DNA of 40,422 nt from the IMG/VR virus record IMGVR_UViG_3300031999_000077, positions 1 to 40,422 of that record; one strand, written 5' to 3'. The stretch comes from a virus. Shown in pieces: positions 12,464-20,174 of this stretch. Position numbers and translations under genes: made by a program. How positions within the stretch are numbered: the stretch's first letter is position 1; each line of letters opens with the position of its first letter. The notes under the pieces were generated by a model, which saw only the letters and a program-made list of their open reading frames with translations, was not told the DNA's origin and searched no databases.

Positions 12464-13625
12464 TTTTTCCTCCTTTGACTCGCAGAACATCTACAAAGGT
12501 GACGATTTTCGCCTGCTCGAGGACGCCTGCGTCGACGAGGCCATCCTTTATGGCCGCTTGAATTTTCTTGAGGTCCGGCCGGGCGATGAGCAGCCACTTG
12601 TCGCCGAGTTGTTCAAGCAAATAATCCTCATCCAAGATCGACTTTTTCATGGTCCCGTGGACGATGGCCTGGCCGTTGACGTCAATCTGCTCCAGGCCCG
12701 TCGCTTTGAAGTACCGCATGAGCACGGCGCGGAGTCGGTCGATTTCGTTCTCGACTTTCTTCTCCTCCGCCTTGAGCTCGATATACCGGGCGGACGCACT
12801 TTCCAGCAATTCTTGCTCGGGTTTCTCGACCGTCTCGTCTGCGATGAAGACCGGAGCTTCCGGCTTGGGGATGCCTTCCCAACAAATCGACTCAGAATAG
12901 CGACAGTAGGAGCACTTGATCGAATCCCGCTCGAATGGCCGCATAGGGCACTCGCCGGCCAGGATGGCCTTGTCGAGCGCGGTGAATTCTGCCTTGATAA
13001 CCGCTATGCGCTCGGGGTCATAGTCCACGCGCCAGCCGCAGAGGGGCAAAGGATCGGCTATCATCGCCCGATCGGCATAGAGGATGAAGCCATAGTCGAG
13101 GACTTCGGATTGCCGGATACTCCTGGCCGAGCTTTCCTTGAGCCGGTCGATGTACCACAACAGCTGATCGATCTCGTCCTGGGTCGGCTCTTCCCCGCCG
13201 AAGTTGTAGGGATTTTTCGTTTTGATCTCCGCGACGGCGATCCCCTTTTCTGTCTCGATGAACTTGTAGACGGCGGTGATGAAGTCGAGCCGACCGGTCG
13301 CCTTGTGAGCCCAATCCTCAACGCCCATCTCAATATCCCGGCCAGTCTCGATCATCCCTCGCTTCCGGGCCCGTGCCTGGATATCATCATGGAGAAGGTT
13401 CCCAGCGTTGAACATCATAAGCGTCTTGGCCGTGATGGGCCGCTTCTTCTCCGGGCAAGTGAAGTCATAGAAGATTGACCGTTTGCACTTGCCGGCGTCG
13501 GACATATAAAAATAATTCCGGCGTTGATGATCACGTTGACCGCTTTTCTTTTTCCAATCATCAACAAAAGAATCGACGATCTCCCGGATGAGGAAATGGT
13601 CAGCTTCGAGTTTTTCGATCGTCAT
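12441..13625 (-). CDS. PD-(D/E)XK nuclease, Cas4/RecB-like with probable Fe-S cluster
   Basis: 394 residues. Catalytic elements are H79 (LLHDD), D114 (GRLDF), E133-x-K135 (AEIKT) and Q154 (QLLWY), matching RecB/Cas4 motifs. C47 (GKCKR) with C238, C241 and C248 (KCSYC...C) gives the C...CxxC...C arrangement of the 4Fe-4S cluster in Cas4 and AddB-type nucleases. A coiled coil (about 285-310) and a small C-terminal domain follow. It probably makes 3' ssDNA ends for annealing-type recombination with the neighbouring gp3-like protein, as many phage operons do. ATG 13625 overlaps the upstream TGA (ATGA). Confidence 0.88.
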   Translation of the reverse strand: MTIEKLEADHFLIREIVDSFVDDWKKKSGQRDHQRRNYFYMSDAGKCKRSIFYDFTCPEKKRPITAKTLMMFNAGNLLHDDIQARARKRGMIETGRDIEMGVEDWAHKATGRLDFITAVYKFIETEKGIAVAEIKTKNPYNFGGEEPTQDEIDQLLWYIDRLKESSARSIRQSEVLDYGFILYADRAMIADPLPLCGWRVDYDPERIAVIKAEFTALDKAILAGECPMRPFERDSIKCSYCRYSESICWEGIPKPEAPVFIADETVEKPEQELLESASARYIELKAEEKKVENEIDRLRAVLMRYFKATGLEQIDVNGQAIVHGTMKKSILDEDYLLEQLGDKWLLIARPDLKKIQAAIKDGLVDAGVLEQAKIVTFVDVLRVKGGKNADPGTI

Positions 13626-13858
13626 TGGAATCTCTCCCCCGCCTTGGCCTGCGAGTCAAAGACGATCGCGTCGTCCTGGCCTGCCTCAGCAAAAACGCCG
13701 TCAACCCATCCGGGAAACTCTTTCGCTTCTTTATCCTTGACAAAATCCACGAAGCGACATAGAATTTTGATGAGTTCACCGCGGGTCAGTACGATCCGCT
13801 TTGGTTCTTTCGTCCCCCCGCTTACGACGGTTGGGGACGCTTGTCCGTTTTGTGTCAT
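13622..13858 (-). CDS. small early protein, unknown function
   Basis: 78 residues starting MTQNGQASPTVVSGGTKEPKR. A charged disordered N-terminus is followed by a helical segment (RGELIKILCRFVDFVKDKEAKEF) and a short region with DDAIVFDSQ. No cysteine pair or catalytic motif. ATG 13858 has GGGGGAAACG upstream and the stop overlaps the nuclease gene. Perhaps an accessory to the nuclease; otherwise unknown. Confidence 0.65.
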   Translation of the reverse strand: MTQNGQASPTVVSGGTKEPKRIVLTRGELIKILCRFVDFVKDKEAKEFPGWVDGVFAEAGQDDAIVFDSQAKAGERFQ

Positions 13859-13871
13859 CGTTTCCCCCGTT

Positions 13872-14105
13872 TCAAAAAAGTTTTAGTTGTTCTACTGAAA
13901 TGTTGAGGAGGGCGTCGCCGCCCCCCTCGTTTCCAGCGCCTGTGCCCGTATCCTTGGATGAGCTTCTCTTTTTGCTTTGGCACCTCCTTGCATGAATTTC
14001 GGGCCCCACATCGACGGGCCGGGTGTTGCATGACAAGCAGCGCCCACGACGGAATACTTGGTCATAACCGCAGCGCGGACAATAGGTGCGATAGAGGGTG
14101 GTCAT
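13872..14105 (-). CDS. small zinc-ribbon protein, first gene after promoter P2
   Basis: 77 residues. CPRC (9-12) and CLSC (23-26) form a ribbon with FRRGR between; the rest is Ser/Lys/Gly-rich and probably disordered, ending ISVEQLKLF. ATG 14105 has GGGGGAAG upstream. It is the first gene downstream of the 14.25 kb promoter and its structured leader, so it is likely among the earliest expressed. Function unknown. Confidence 0.65.
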   Translation of the reverse strand: MTTLYRTYCPRCGYDQVFRRGRCLSCNTRPVDVGPEIHARRCQSKKRSSSKDTGTGAGNEGGGDALLNISVEQLKLF

Positions 14106-14240
14106 GCTTCCCCCAAAAATGGGAAGGCCCCTTCTCCCAGTCCGGGAAGACTGTAGTTACCTCGTGAGAGGCAGGAAGTCGGGGCCGTCGGATTATTTTC
14201 TGGATTGGCCATGCTGTCTTCCCGGTTTAAGCATTGTGTT
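14106..14240 (-). promoter_or_regulatory. structured 5' leader of the early operon
   Basis: About 135 transcribed bases lie between the 14.25 kb promoter and ATG 14105. A perfect 10-bp inverted repeat closes it: ccgggaagac (14142-14151) with gtcttcccgg (14216-14225). A nested hairpin cctc-gtga-gagg lies at 14160-14171. Ggcccc (14126-14131) can also pair with ggggcc (14181-14186), crossing the outer stem, so two exclusive folds or a pseudoknot are possible. I recognise no known riboswitch. Attenuation, a processing site or a protein-binding leader are possible. Confidence 0.4.
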
Positions 14241-14247
14241 TGTCCTA

Positions 14248-14277
14248 ATCATAAATCAGCATTATAACGCTTGTCAA
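14248..14277 (-). promoter_or_regulatory. sigma70-type promoter P2 (early)
   Basis: On the minus strand, TTGACA (14277-14272) is followed by an 18-base spacer and TATGAT (14253-14248), a perfect -35 and a five-of-six -10. Transcription would start near 14241. The element GCATTATAACGCTTGTC (14259-14275 on plus), shared with P1, overlaps the -35 and spacer, consistent with an operator. Confidence 0.6.
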
Positions 14278-14326
14278 TACCTTTTGAGGAATATTTTTTG
14301 GGGGCAGAAATTGGCACGGTTTTGCA

Positions 14327-14746
14327 TTAGTAGGCAATCCGCTGCTTTATGAAATCCCTCCATTTCGCCGATGATCTTACGAAGACTTGGAGATTGTATC
14401 CTAATTCATCAATCTCAGTATCTGTCCATGTCGGCAAGGCCAGAATTCTCTTGTACCTTTTGCGAAGTTTATCTTTTACAAATCCCCTCCGCTCCGTCAA
14501 AGAATCTTGGAGAGAAGAACTCGCAAGGTTATTACATTCCCGACATGACCAAACCTTGAGCGCCCTTTGGCCGAGTGTCTTTTTGGTTATCTGTTTATCA
14601 TCTAAGGCAACCAACATTCGTATAACGTATTGAGGTATGACATGGTCAACGGAATCGGCGTGCTGGCCGCAATAGTAGCAGATATTTTGTGTTCCCCAGA
14701 TTGTATTTTTATCAATCCAAATCGATCGCCAACTTCTGTTGCGCAC
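14327..14746 (-). CDS. HNH endonuclease-like protein
   Basis: 139 residues; the start at 14746 is GTG, abutting the TAA of the preceding gene. CYYC (23-26) and CREC-N (69-73) bracket SVDHVIPQ, giving the C-x2-C...DH...C-x2-C-N pattern of HNH nucleases. A basic helical C-terminus (RRGFVKDKLRKRYKR) could bind DNA. It lies with the small zinc-knuckle gene between promoters P1 and P2, and related promoter sequences flank the pair. This may be a homing or other selfish cassette; a dedicated packaging nuclease is an alternative, but those lie near terminase. Confidence 0.72.
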   Translation of the reverse strand: MRNRSWRSIWIDKNTIWGTQNICYYCGQHADSVDHVIPQYVIRMLVALDDKQITKKTLGQRALKVWSCRECNNLASSSLQDSLTERRGFVKDKLRKRYKRILALPTWTDTEIDELGYNLQVFVRSSAKWRDFIKQRIAY

Positions 14747-14932
14747 TTATAACCCCATCTTTTTTGCCAAGCTTTTGATGAGATCAACTTCCTCGGGAGA
14801 CAGTTGCGGATGCATCTTTTGGAAATATTCAAGTCGACATCGCGGAGAACAGTGAACATGATGGTTTCTCATCGCCGTGAATTCATGCTCGCAATTCTTG
14901 CATTTCCTTTCTACTTTTTTGAATTTAGCCAA
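14747..14932 (-). CDS. small zinc-knuckle protein, first gene after promoter P1
   Basis: 61 residues read from TTG 14932. GGAGGT sits five bases upstream of that TTG, whereas the in-frame ATG at 14950 has no good site, so the ribosome site decides the start. CKNC (about 11-14) with H-C-SPRC (about 25-31) forms a treble-clef-type knuckle like those of MYM or HNH-associated N-terminal domains. The helical tail contains LSPEEVDLIKSLAKKMGL. The gene immediately precedes the HNH nuclease and may be its partner. Confidence 0.65.
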   Translation of the reverse strand: MAKFKKVERKCKNCEHEFTAMRNHHVHCSPRCRLEYFQKMHPQLSPEEVDLIKSLAKKMGL

Positions 14933-14954
14933 ATTTGACCTCCAGTGCATTATT

Positions 14955-14982
14955 AACGCTTGTCCCTAAGGCCGCAAGCGTT
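14955..14982. promoter_or_regulatory. inverted repeat, candidate operator
   Basis: AACGCTTG (14955-14962) and CAAGCGTT (14975-14982) are perfect 8-base inverted arms with a 12-base centre. It lies just downstream of the P1 -10, in the transcribed leader, where a repressor could block elongation or initiation. The left arm is part of the longer GCATTAT(T)AACGCTTGTC sequence that also occurs at P2. No known regulator is implied; an RNA hairpin in the leader is an alternative. Confidence 0.45.
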
Positions 14983-14996
14983 CGCGTTACAATCGC

Positions 14997-15025
14997 ATTA
15001 TACTGCTACCGGAGAAGAAAATCAA
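14997..15025 (-). promoter_or_regulatory. sigma70-type promoter P1 (early)
   Basis: On the minus strand, TTGATT (15025-15020), a 17-base spacer and a perfect TATAAT (15002-14997) lie upstream of the zinc-knuckle and HNH genes. The start would be near 14990, leaving a leader of about 58 bases that contains the AACGCTTG inverted repeat. This is the junction between late tail genes and the early block, exactly where an early promoter is expected. Confidence 0.62.
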
Positions 15026-15102
15026 GCCTATTTTATGCCAGTCTCGGAATTCCGCCTTTTTTCCCCTTATGCCTTTTGAATATGGACACAATCCTGGACA
15101 CA
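15026..15102. other. intergenic junction between late and early blocks
   Basis: No gene. It contains CGGAATTCCG, a perfect 10-base palindrome (15045-15054), and on the minus strand a tandem TGTGTCCA repeated with a 4-base gap just after the late block's last stop. I see no standard terminator with a U-tract on the minus strand here. The palindrome sits upstream of P1 and could bind a regulator. Confidence 0.3.
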
Positions 15103-15339
15103 CTATAAAAACCTCACAATGATATACGTTCCGACAGCGCAACCGAGTAACTCAGCCATGATGAGCCGGGGCCGCCAGACAACGACTATTTTCCGAATGA
15201 TGAAGTATCCTAAGCCCCCGATGAGCACAGAGAGCAAGGCGGCTAATTCAGGCCAACCCCGTGATATCGCCAAATAGTATAGGGCAATGATTGCATCGCT
15301 CACAACGCCAAGTATGAAAAAGCCCAGGGCCTGGATCAT
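15103..15339 (-). CDS. small three-pass membrane protein
   Basis: 78 residues with hydrophobic segments at about 1-22, 30-48 and 58-77, the first containing LGFFILGVVSDAIIALYYLA and the last GCAVGTYIIVRF. Similar small phage membrane proteins ('...D...a.Y...v..g....aa..s.l......A...GC..GTY.G') are common in phages and lack an assigned role. It ends the late operon, overlapping the 30-residue membrane ORF upstream as ATGA. A holin role is possible, since the glycoside-hydrolase-like gene is close, but not supported further. Confidence 0.65.
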   Translation of the reverse strand: MIQALGFFILGVVSDAIIALYYLAISRGWPELAALLSVLIGGLGYFIIRKIVVVWRPRLIMAELLGCAVGTYIIVRFL

Positions 15340-15428
15340 CCATTGAAATATTTATGAATGAAATACCGAATGAGGAAAATTCCGGCGACGATGGCAATGG
15401 CCGCTCCGATAATAATTCCGAGGATCAT
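15336..15428 (-). CDS. 30-residue membrane peptide
   Basis: The frame begins MILGIIIGAAIAIVAGIFLI, a single transmembrane helix, followed by RYFIHKYFNG. TTAGGAGGCCCAA in front of ATG 15428 is a near-perfect ribosome site, and the TGA overlaps the ATG of the next membrane gene. The tidy signals make it a real small gene. Such GxxxG-rich peptides may assist holins or be part of the virion; unknown. Confidence 0.7.
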   Translation of the reverse strand: MILGIIIGAAIAIVAGIFLIRYFIHKYFNG

Positions 15429-15437
15429 TTGGGCCTC

Positions 15438-16667
15438 CTAATGCTTACCCAGGAAAATACACCTCAGCCAACCCAGGATATTGAGCCGCTTGAGGAAATA
15501 CGAGCAGGGCTTGATGACGATGGGCGGGGGGGGCCCCGGCTCTGGCGGTTCGGGTTCGGGTGGGATGGGCGGAGGAAGCCAATCGTCCGGGTACTTGCCC
15601 CAATTCTCCGGCCATGTACCCCACTTTGTGTGGTATTCTTCGCTTATAGCGGCAACGCCCTTGGCCGAACACTCATCTTTATTTATTGCTTTGGGAAGGT
15701 ACTCGAAACCGAATTTGACCTGGCCCTGATACGGCCCCTTGGTTAGGGCGTATGCGGGGTATTCACCGTTAGCCTTTTTGTAGTTCAGGACATAGGCGAC
15801 GGCCTTCCCCCATTGAATAGGCGATGGCCTACGCTGGATTTTTCCCGTAGACGAAATTGCCCAGTCGCAATCCGAGGCCCCATCAAAAACACCATCCACG
15901 CCAAAGATCATACATAATGGGTGGGTAACCCAATACCCCGCAGCCTCTATAAGATTCGGACTCAACTGGTCCTTGACCCCATGCACCTGCCGGTAGATAT
16001 GCTCGGCTACGGCATCGCCCAGGGTGAAGTCCGGTAGTCCACCCTTCCAGGCTACGGCCGCCGCCGCCTTCTCTTTTTCCAGCCAATCATCCTTCGATGA
16101 ATAGGTAGCGCCATAGCTGAAGGGCATCCTGCCAGCCTTCTTAAATTCATCAAATACTACCGTAGAAATGAATTCCCGCAAGTCTCGGTTGAGTTCGTTG
16201 CCGACGCCAAACTTGACATATGGTAGGTGGCCTAATTCGCTAAACATGCGCTGCATCATGGCCCTGGCCAGGTTCCAGTTTATCTTTTCGTACAGCTTTT
16301 TTGCGGGATCGTCGTACAGGTCAAAGAGTTCAATCAACACATCAGCGCCCTTTCCGACGCCCGGTCCCTGCAATGGTTGATGCAGTATCCCCAAATACTC
16401 CCTGAATAAGTCGAAGTAGCCTGGACTGTCCCAATCAAATTCCCCCCCAGGTGGGAGAGCCCAAACACCCCGGCGCAGAAGGCGTTGGTAATTAGCCCCC
16501 GCATTTAATACCTTCCGGGCTTGGTTGAAAGCCTTGGCTACGTTCAGATTCATCTTTCCATCGTTCAGAAATAGAACGCCCCACTCGGCCGTGCTGAAGG
16601 CAGACATGGGGGCAAAGCCAATAAAGATTTTGTCTTTCATGTTAATCCAGCAACCTCCATTAGACAT
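15438..16667 (-). CDS. glycoside-hydrolase-like TIM-barrel protein with proline-rich C-terminus
   Basis: 409 residues. The opening strand KIFIGFAPMSAFST, successive helix/strand units, and KFGVGNELNRD with E158 in a 'GNE' position resemble cellulase-like (GH5/clan A) TIM barrels, where that Glu is the acid/base. I cannot locate the second catalytic Glu with confidence. Residues about 365-385 are a proline-rich linker, followed by a short hydrophobic, cysteine-containing tail. Located at the end of the tail module, it could be a virion-associated depolymerase for a host polysaccharide. Start: ATG 16667 overlaps the upstream stop; ATG 16640 is an alternative. No signal peptide. Confidence 0.6.
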   Translation of the reverse strand: MSNGGCWINMKDKIFIGFAPMSAFSTAEWGVLFLNDGKMNLNVAKAFNQARKVLNAGANYQRLLRRGVWALPPGGEFDWDSPGYFDLFREYLGILHQPLQGPGVGKGADVLIELFDLYDDPAKKLYEKINWNLARAMMQRMFSELGHLPYVKFGVGNELNRDLREFISTVVFDEFKKAGRMPFSYGATYSSKDDWLEKEKAAAAVAWKGGLPDFTLGDAVAEHIYRQVHGVKDQLSPNLIEAAGYWVTHPLCMIFGVDGVFDGASDCDWAISSTGKIQRRPSPIQWGKAVAYVLNYKKANGEYPAYALTKGPYQGQVKFGFEYLPKAINKDECSAKGVAAISEEYHTKWGTWPENWGKYPDDWLPPPIPPEPEPPEPGPPPPIVIKPCSYFLKRLNILGWLRCIFLGKH

Positions 16668-17106
16668 ACCCCAAAAGATTCATTACTCTATAACCCGCCA
16701 CACTATTCGATGGAAGTTTATATGAAAATCGCTGTTGGCTATCCATCGGTATCCACACAACCGATCCGGTAGCATCATCATCGTCAGCTTGAGTGCTTCT
16801 CAGGATGATATAGGCGGTCGTCTCTCCGTATTTTCCAAATTGAGGAATGGCATTCAGATTGGCTTGGTAATTGCGACATGCGACGGCCATGATAGCCCAC
16901 CGCGCCGTTGCGGAGGTCTGGGCGGTCAAATCGATATCATGCCAGCCCGCGTCCCAGGTAAACGACGCGACCAGGTCCGTCGGCGTGGCAATTTGTATCG
17001 GGGCCGGTGACGGGACATGCCCCCAGATTCCGTGAGCCGCTTTCCAATCCGTGCCGATGTGTCTATCAAGGTCGGATGTTTTAGCGACTTCCGTTTTCTT
17101 CGCCAT
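16660..17106 (-). CDS. probable minor virion protein
   Basis: 148 residues starting MAKKTEVAKTSDLDRHIG, then a beta-rich region with WHDIDLTAQTSATARWAIMAVAC. Such 'D.DLTA.........W...V......G' beta-sandwich patterns occur in phage tail-associated proteins and fibre-type proteins. ATG 17106 shares an A with the preceding stop (TAATG), behind GGAGGTGGTG. It lies directly after the tail-tip gene, so a tail-tip or fibre accessory is likely; no catalytic residues. Confidence 0.6.
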   Translation of the reverse strand: MAKKTEVAKTSDLDRHIGTDWKAAHGIWGHVPSPAPIQIATPTDLVASFTWDAGWHDIDLTAQTSATARWAIMAVACRNYQANLNAIPQFGKYGETTAYIILRSTQADDDDATGSVVWIPMDSQQRFSYKLPSNSVAGYRVMNLLGYV

Positions 17107-20100
17107 TACACCACCTCCGCCGTGATCGATGTTTTCCCCGAACTGATAAGCTTCGATATCCCGAGAATTCGGACCGGAAGATTCGCCGCCGTCCCCGAGA
17201 GCGACGGGAAGCGGGTCCGGTTGAAATAGATCACGTCGCCCGGTAGACAGGTATAGAGAACACGGGGGACGGTGAACGATATCTGTTGCCGCTGCATCAT
17301 GTCGGCGATGGCCGTTCCGAGCGCGGCCGCGTCCGAGGCGTCGGCCAGGGCGACGTAGAGATCGAGACTTTTATTGATGCCGTGCCGCCATGTCATTGTC
17401 GGCCTGAGCGTTTGGCTCAGGGAGTAGATGTCGTTCTGCAGATTCTCGTTATAGTAGACGTTGATCGCCGAGTAAAGTTGGTCTTGGCTCCTGGCCGTCT
17501 GAAAATCGAAGACATGGAGATTCCAAACGTAGGGCGCACCGGAGAGGGGCGTCGTCTGTTCAGCCCTAATCCCGAGCCGCCCCCCGGCGTCCTGCATGGT
17601 GTAGCTCTGGATGGATTGCTCGATCGTCCTGATATATTCCGACGAATTGACCCCGCCTCTCATGTAGAGCGAAAGAGCTGTTGTCTTGGCATACTTCGTC
17701 GCATAGATCGCATCGAGGTCCATATCCGCAAGTGCACATCCGAGGAACGACCGGCAGACATAAAGAAAAATCTCTGCGCCCGTGACGTTGGCTTCATCGG
17801 CGAGATTGACGCATCCCGTAAAACCGATGAGTAAAATATCCGATGATGAATATGATAGTCCGCGTGCGAGCGTCAGGCGCCCGCGTTGGTAGTCCACGAA
17901 GAAGTCCGTGTTCTCGACAAGACTCGTGCCATTCTGTGTTGCCGTCACGGATTTTACCCGCCCATTGTGGAACTCAAAGATGCGGTTTGTCGTATCGATC
18001 TGTGTCGGGACCGCGTTTGTGATGGCACCGAACCCGAACGGCCGCGCCTTGTCCTTCCCACTGGTATCCATGAGCGGGAATGTGTCCGTCGAATAGACCT
18101 CGGACGGAATCGCCTTATTGAGTCCATCCCGGAAGTCCCGGAGATCGAGGCTCATCCGCCGGTCATCAATGGATATGGAATTGACCGAACCCGTGTTGAT
18201 CGTCGCGAACTCCGCATAGGTAAACGCCTCCCCGCCGGCAAGGAGTTTGACTTTGCGGTTGAGCCATAGATACTTCGCATAACGGCGATCGAAGTAGAAT
18301 GCCTTGCGAACCCTGCCGTTGATTAGGCTTACGGTCCCCGACGACACGGCGAAGGTTCCCTCATAGTAGGGTTGGATCGCCTGCGAGATGTCGGGGATGC
18401 CGTCGGCCGCGACGAGCGGGAGGTAGAAGTTCCCGTTATAGATCGTCGCGCCCCTCTGCCAGGTTGTGAAGTGAAGCCAGAACGAGCCCGTAATGAGCGC
18501 GTTGATCGGATCGTCGCCGTCCAGCGTATGGACGTAGACCTTCTTGTTGGCCGTATCATGCCAGTAAGTCCCGGCGGTCGCTTCAACGGTTACGATAGAG
18601 GTTCTGGCCGCGAGTGCGACGCCATTCTCGTAGGCCGCGTCGAGGGCCGCGCCATCCTCGTCGAACGCCGCTTCGTAAGTCACCCCCGAAGTCAGCGTCC
18701 AGCCGGTGAGCTCCATGAGCGGGTTCGCCTCGACGAGGAAGATGAGTTTCGGTTTTGACTTGCGGATGAGCTTCTCGAACTTCGAGGGAAGATACGCTGC
18801 CCGCGTCGTCTGCGTAACCGGGGACGTATAGCCCGAATTCCCGGCGCCGCTGTAGGCCCGGATTTTAAACCCGTAAAGGATAGAGGCCGTAAGTCCGGTT
18901 TTTTTGAACGACTCAATCCCGGCGTCGATCCGGGCGATTTCCGCATAGGCCCCGCCGCTCGTATTCATTTCGATGGAGTAACCGACCTCCCCAGATGTTT
19001 TTACCCAAGTGATCTTAATCCATGTATCTTGATACTCCGAGACGGCAAGCCCCGTCGGGGCCGCTGGCACGTCGGGGACGGCGATTTCGGCTTCGTTGCT
19101 GTAGGACGAATAGGTGGATGCCCCCTGTTTCGCCCGAACTTTATAGGTATAGGTCGTCCCGGCCGCCGCCGTGGCGTCATGGTAGTAAGTACGGTTCGGG
19201 GCCAGGGTCACAAGCTCCGCATAGGCCCCGGTTGTTTTCCTCTCAATGATGTGGCTGTCCTCAAGTTCGCTGTTGTCCTCGAAAATGCACTCGACGCCAT
19301 AGGCCCCGCCGACCTTCGCCGCCGTACAGACGAGGTTCGTCGGCGCCGCGATGGCCGCCCAAGTGACGGCCGTGGCGACGTTCGAATAGGCCGAGTAACC
19401 CGAGGCATTGTGCGCCCGGACGCGGTACCAATACTGCGTGTTCGAAGTACGTCCCGTATCCCCGTAGGTCTTGACGTTCGCGCCGACGGTCCCAATCTGC
19501 GAAAAGTCCGCCGTGCCCGAGGTTGCACTTCGCTCGACATGGAAGTCAATCTCGTTGTCGGAGTTATCCGTCCAGTTGAGCTGAACCTTCGTCGTTGCCG
19601 TGGGCGTTGCCGTGAGACCGGAGGGCTTCGCCGGAGGATCGGCCATCGTCAGACTAAGTGTGTTTGATGGTGAGGAGAGGCCCGCCGCCGCGTTATAGGC
19701 CTTGATATAAAAAGTATAAGTCGCGCCCGGCGTCAGTCCCGTCGCCGTGTAAGCTTCGGCATTGGCCGCCGTCGTGTAAAGAAGTACTCCATTCTTATAG
19801 ACCTTGAATGATGCCTCATTCTGCGAATTATCATTCCACGTTAGCGGAGCCTCCGTCCCGCCCGCGTTCGAGTATCCTGATAGGCCCGATGGGGCAGGAA
19901 GTTGCGTCGTCGCATTCGCCTCATTGGAAAAGGGCGAGAATTCTTCACCTATATATGCTTCTAATTTGTAATAATATTTTGTACCATCCGCAAGTCCTGA
20001 ATCCAGCCAGGAAGTAACACCGCCACCGGTCTGGTGGACAGCAGCATAGGAACCGCCCGCCGGTTTCCTGTAAACGAGAATACCATCATAGGCGCCGTTA

Positions 20101-20174
20101 TTGGTCCAGGCTAACTGAATTTTTATTACTTGTGTGACTGAAGCGATTAAAGAGGACGGGGCGGCGACGGACAC
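17106..20174 (-). CDS. tail tip/fibre protein with five fibronectin type III domains
   Basis: 1022 residues; start GTG 20174 overlaps the TAG of the previous gene. Residues about 3-460 are five consecutive FN3 domains (starts near 3, 93, 183, 275 and 369), each with the core Trp and Tyr (for example LNWTDNSDNE, YWYRVRAHNASG). The remaining 560 residues are a tail domain with PKLIFLVEANPLMELTGWT, YVHTLDGDD, SISIDDRRMSLDLRDFRD and FQTARSQDQLY, similar to phage central tail/baseplate hub-type proteins. FN3 domains at the N-terminus are unusual; they more often decorate the surface or C-terminus. It likely contacts the host. Confidence 0.8.
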   Translation of the reverse strand: MSVAAPSSLIASVTQVIKIQLAWTNNGAYDGILVYRKPAGGSYAAVHQTGGGVTSWLDSGLADGTKYYYKLEAYIGEEFSPFSNEANATTQLPAPSGLSGYSNAGGTEAPLTWNDNSQNEASFKVYKNGVLLYTTAANAEAYTATGLTPGATYTFYIKAYNAAAGLSSPSNTLSLTMADPPAKPSGLTATPTATTKVQLNWTDNSDNEIDFHVERSATSGTADFSQIGTVGANVKTYGDTGRTSNTQYWYRVRAHNASGYSAYSNVATAVTWAAIAAPTNLVCTAAKVGGAYGVECIFEDNSELEDSHIIERKTTGAYAELVTLAPNRTYYHDATAAAGTTYTYKVRAKQGASTYSSYSNEAEIAVPDVPAAPTGLAVSEYQDTWIKITWVKTSGEVGYSIEMNTSGGAYAEIARIDAGIESFKKTGLTASILYGFKIRAYSGAGNSGYTSPVTQTTRAAYLPSKFEKLIRKSKPKLIFLVEANPLMELTGWTLTSGVTYEAAFDEDGAALDAAYENGVALAARTSIVTVEATAGTYWHDTANKKVYVHTLDGDDPINALITGSFWLHFTTWQRGATIYNGNFYLPLVAADGIPDISQAIQPYYEGTFAVSSGTVSLINGRVRKAFYFDRRYAKYLWLNRKVKLLAGGEAFTYAEFATINTGSVNSISIDDRRMSLDLRDFRDGLNKAIPSEVYSTDTFPLMDTSGKDKARPFGFGAITNAVPTQIDTTNRIFEFHNGRVKSVTATQNGTSLVENTDFFVDYQRGRLTLARGLSYSSSDILLIGFTGCVNLADEANVTGAEIFLYVCRSFLGCALADMDLDAIYATKYAKTTALSLYMRGGVNSSEYIRTIEQSIQSYTMQDAGGRLGIRAEQTTPLSGAPYVWNLHVFDFQTARSQDQLYSAINVYYNENLQNDIYSLSQTLRPTMTWRHGINKSLDLYVALADASDAAALGTAIADMMQRQQISFTVPRVLYTCLPGDVIYFNRTRFPSLSGTAANLPVRILGISKLISSGKTSITAEVV

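Noticed and set aside
12321-13478. 385-codon plus-strand open frame
   Set aside because: It is the antisense shadow of the Cas4/RecB-like and gp3-like genes, which have strong motifs, ribosome sites and coupling on the minus strand.
14261-14277. TTGACA followed five bases later by TATAAT near P2
   Set aside because: The spacing is too short for a sigma70 promoter. The TTGACA is instead matched with TATGAT at 18 bases.
14602-14859. 85-codon minus-strand frame between HNH and zinc-knuckle genes
   Set aside because: It overlaps both genes in another frame, has no ribosome site and its sequence lacks any pattern, while the overlapped frames carry intact CxxC motifs.
15045-15054. CGGAATTCCG palindrome followed by CCTTTTTT on the plus strand as a terminator
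   Set aside because: The palindrome leaves no loop, and there is no plus-strand gene to terminate. Kept only as a possible protein site.
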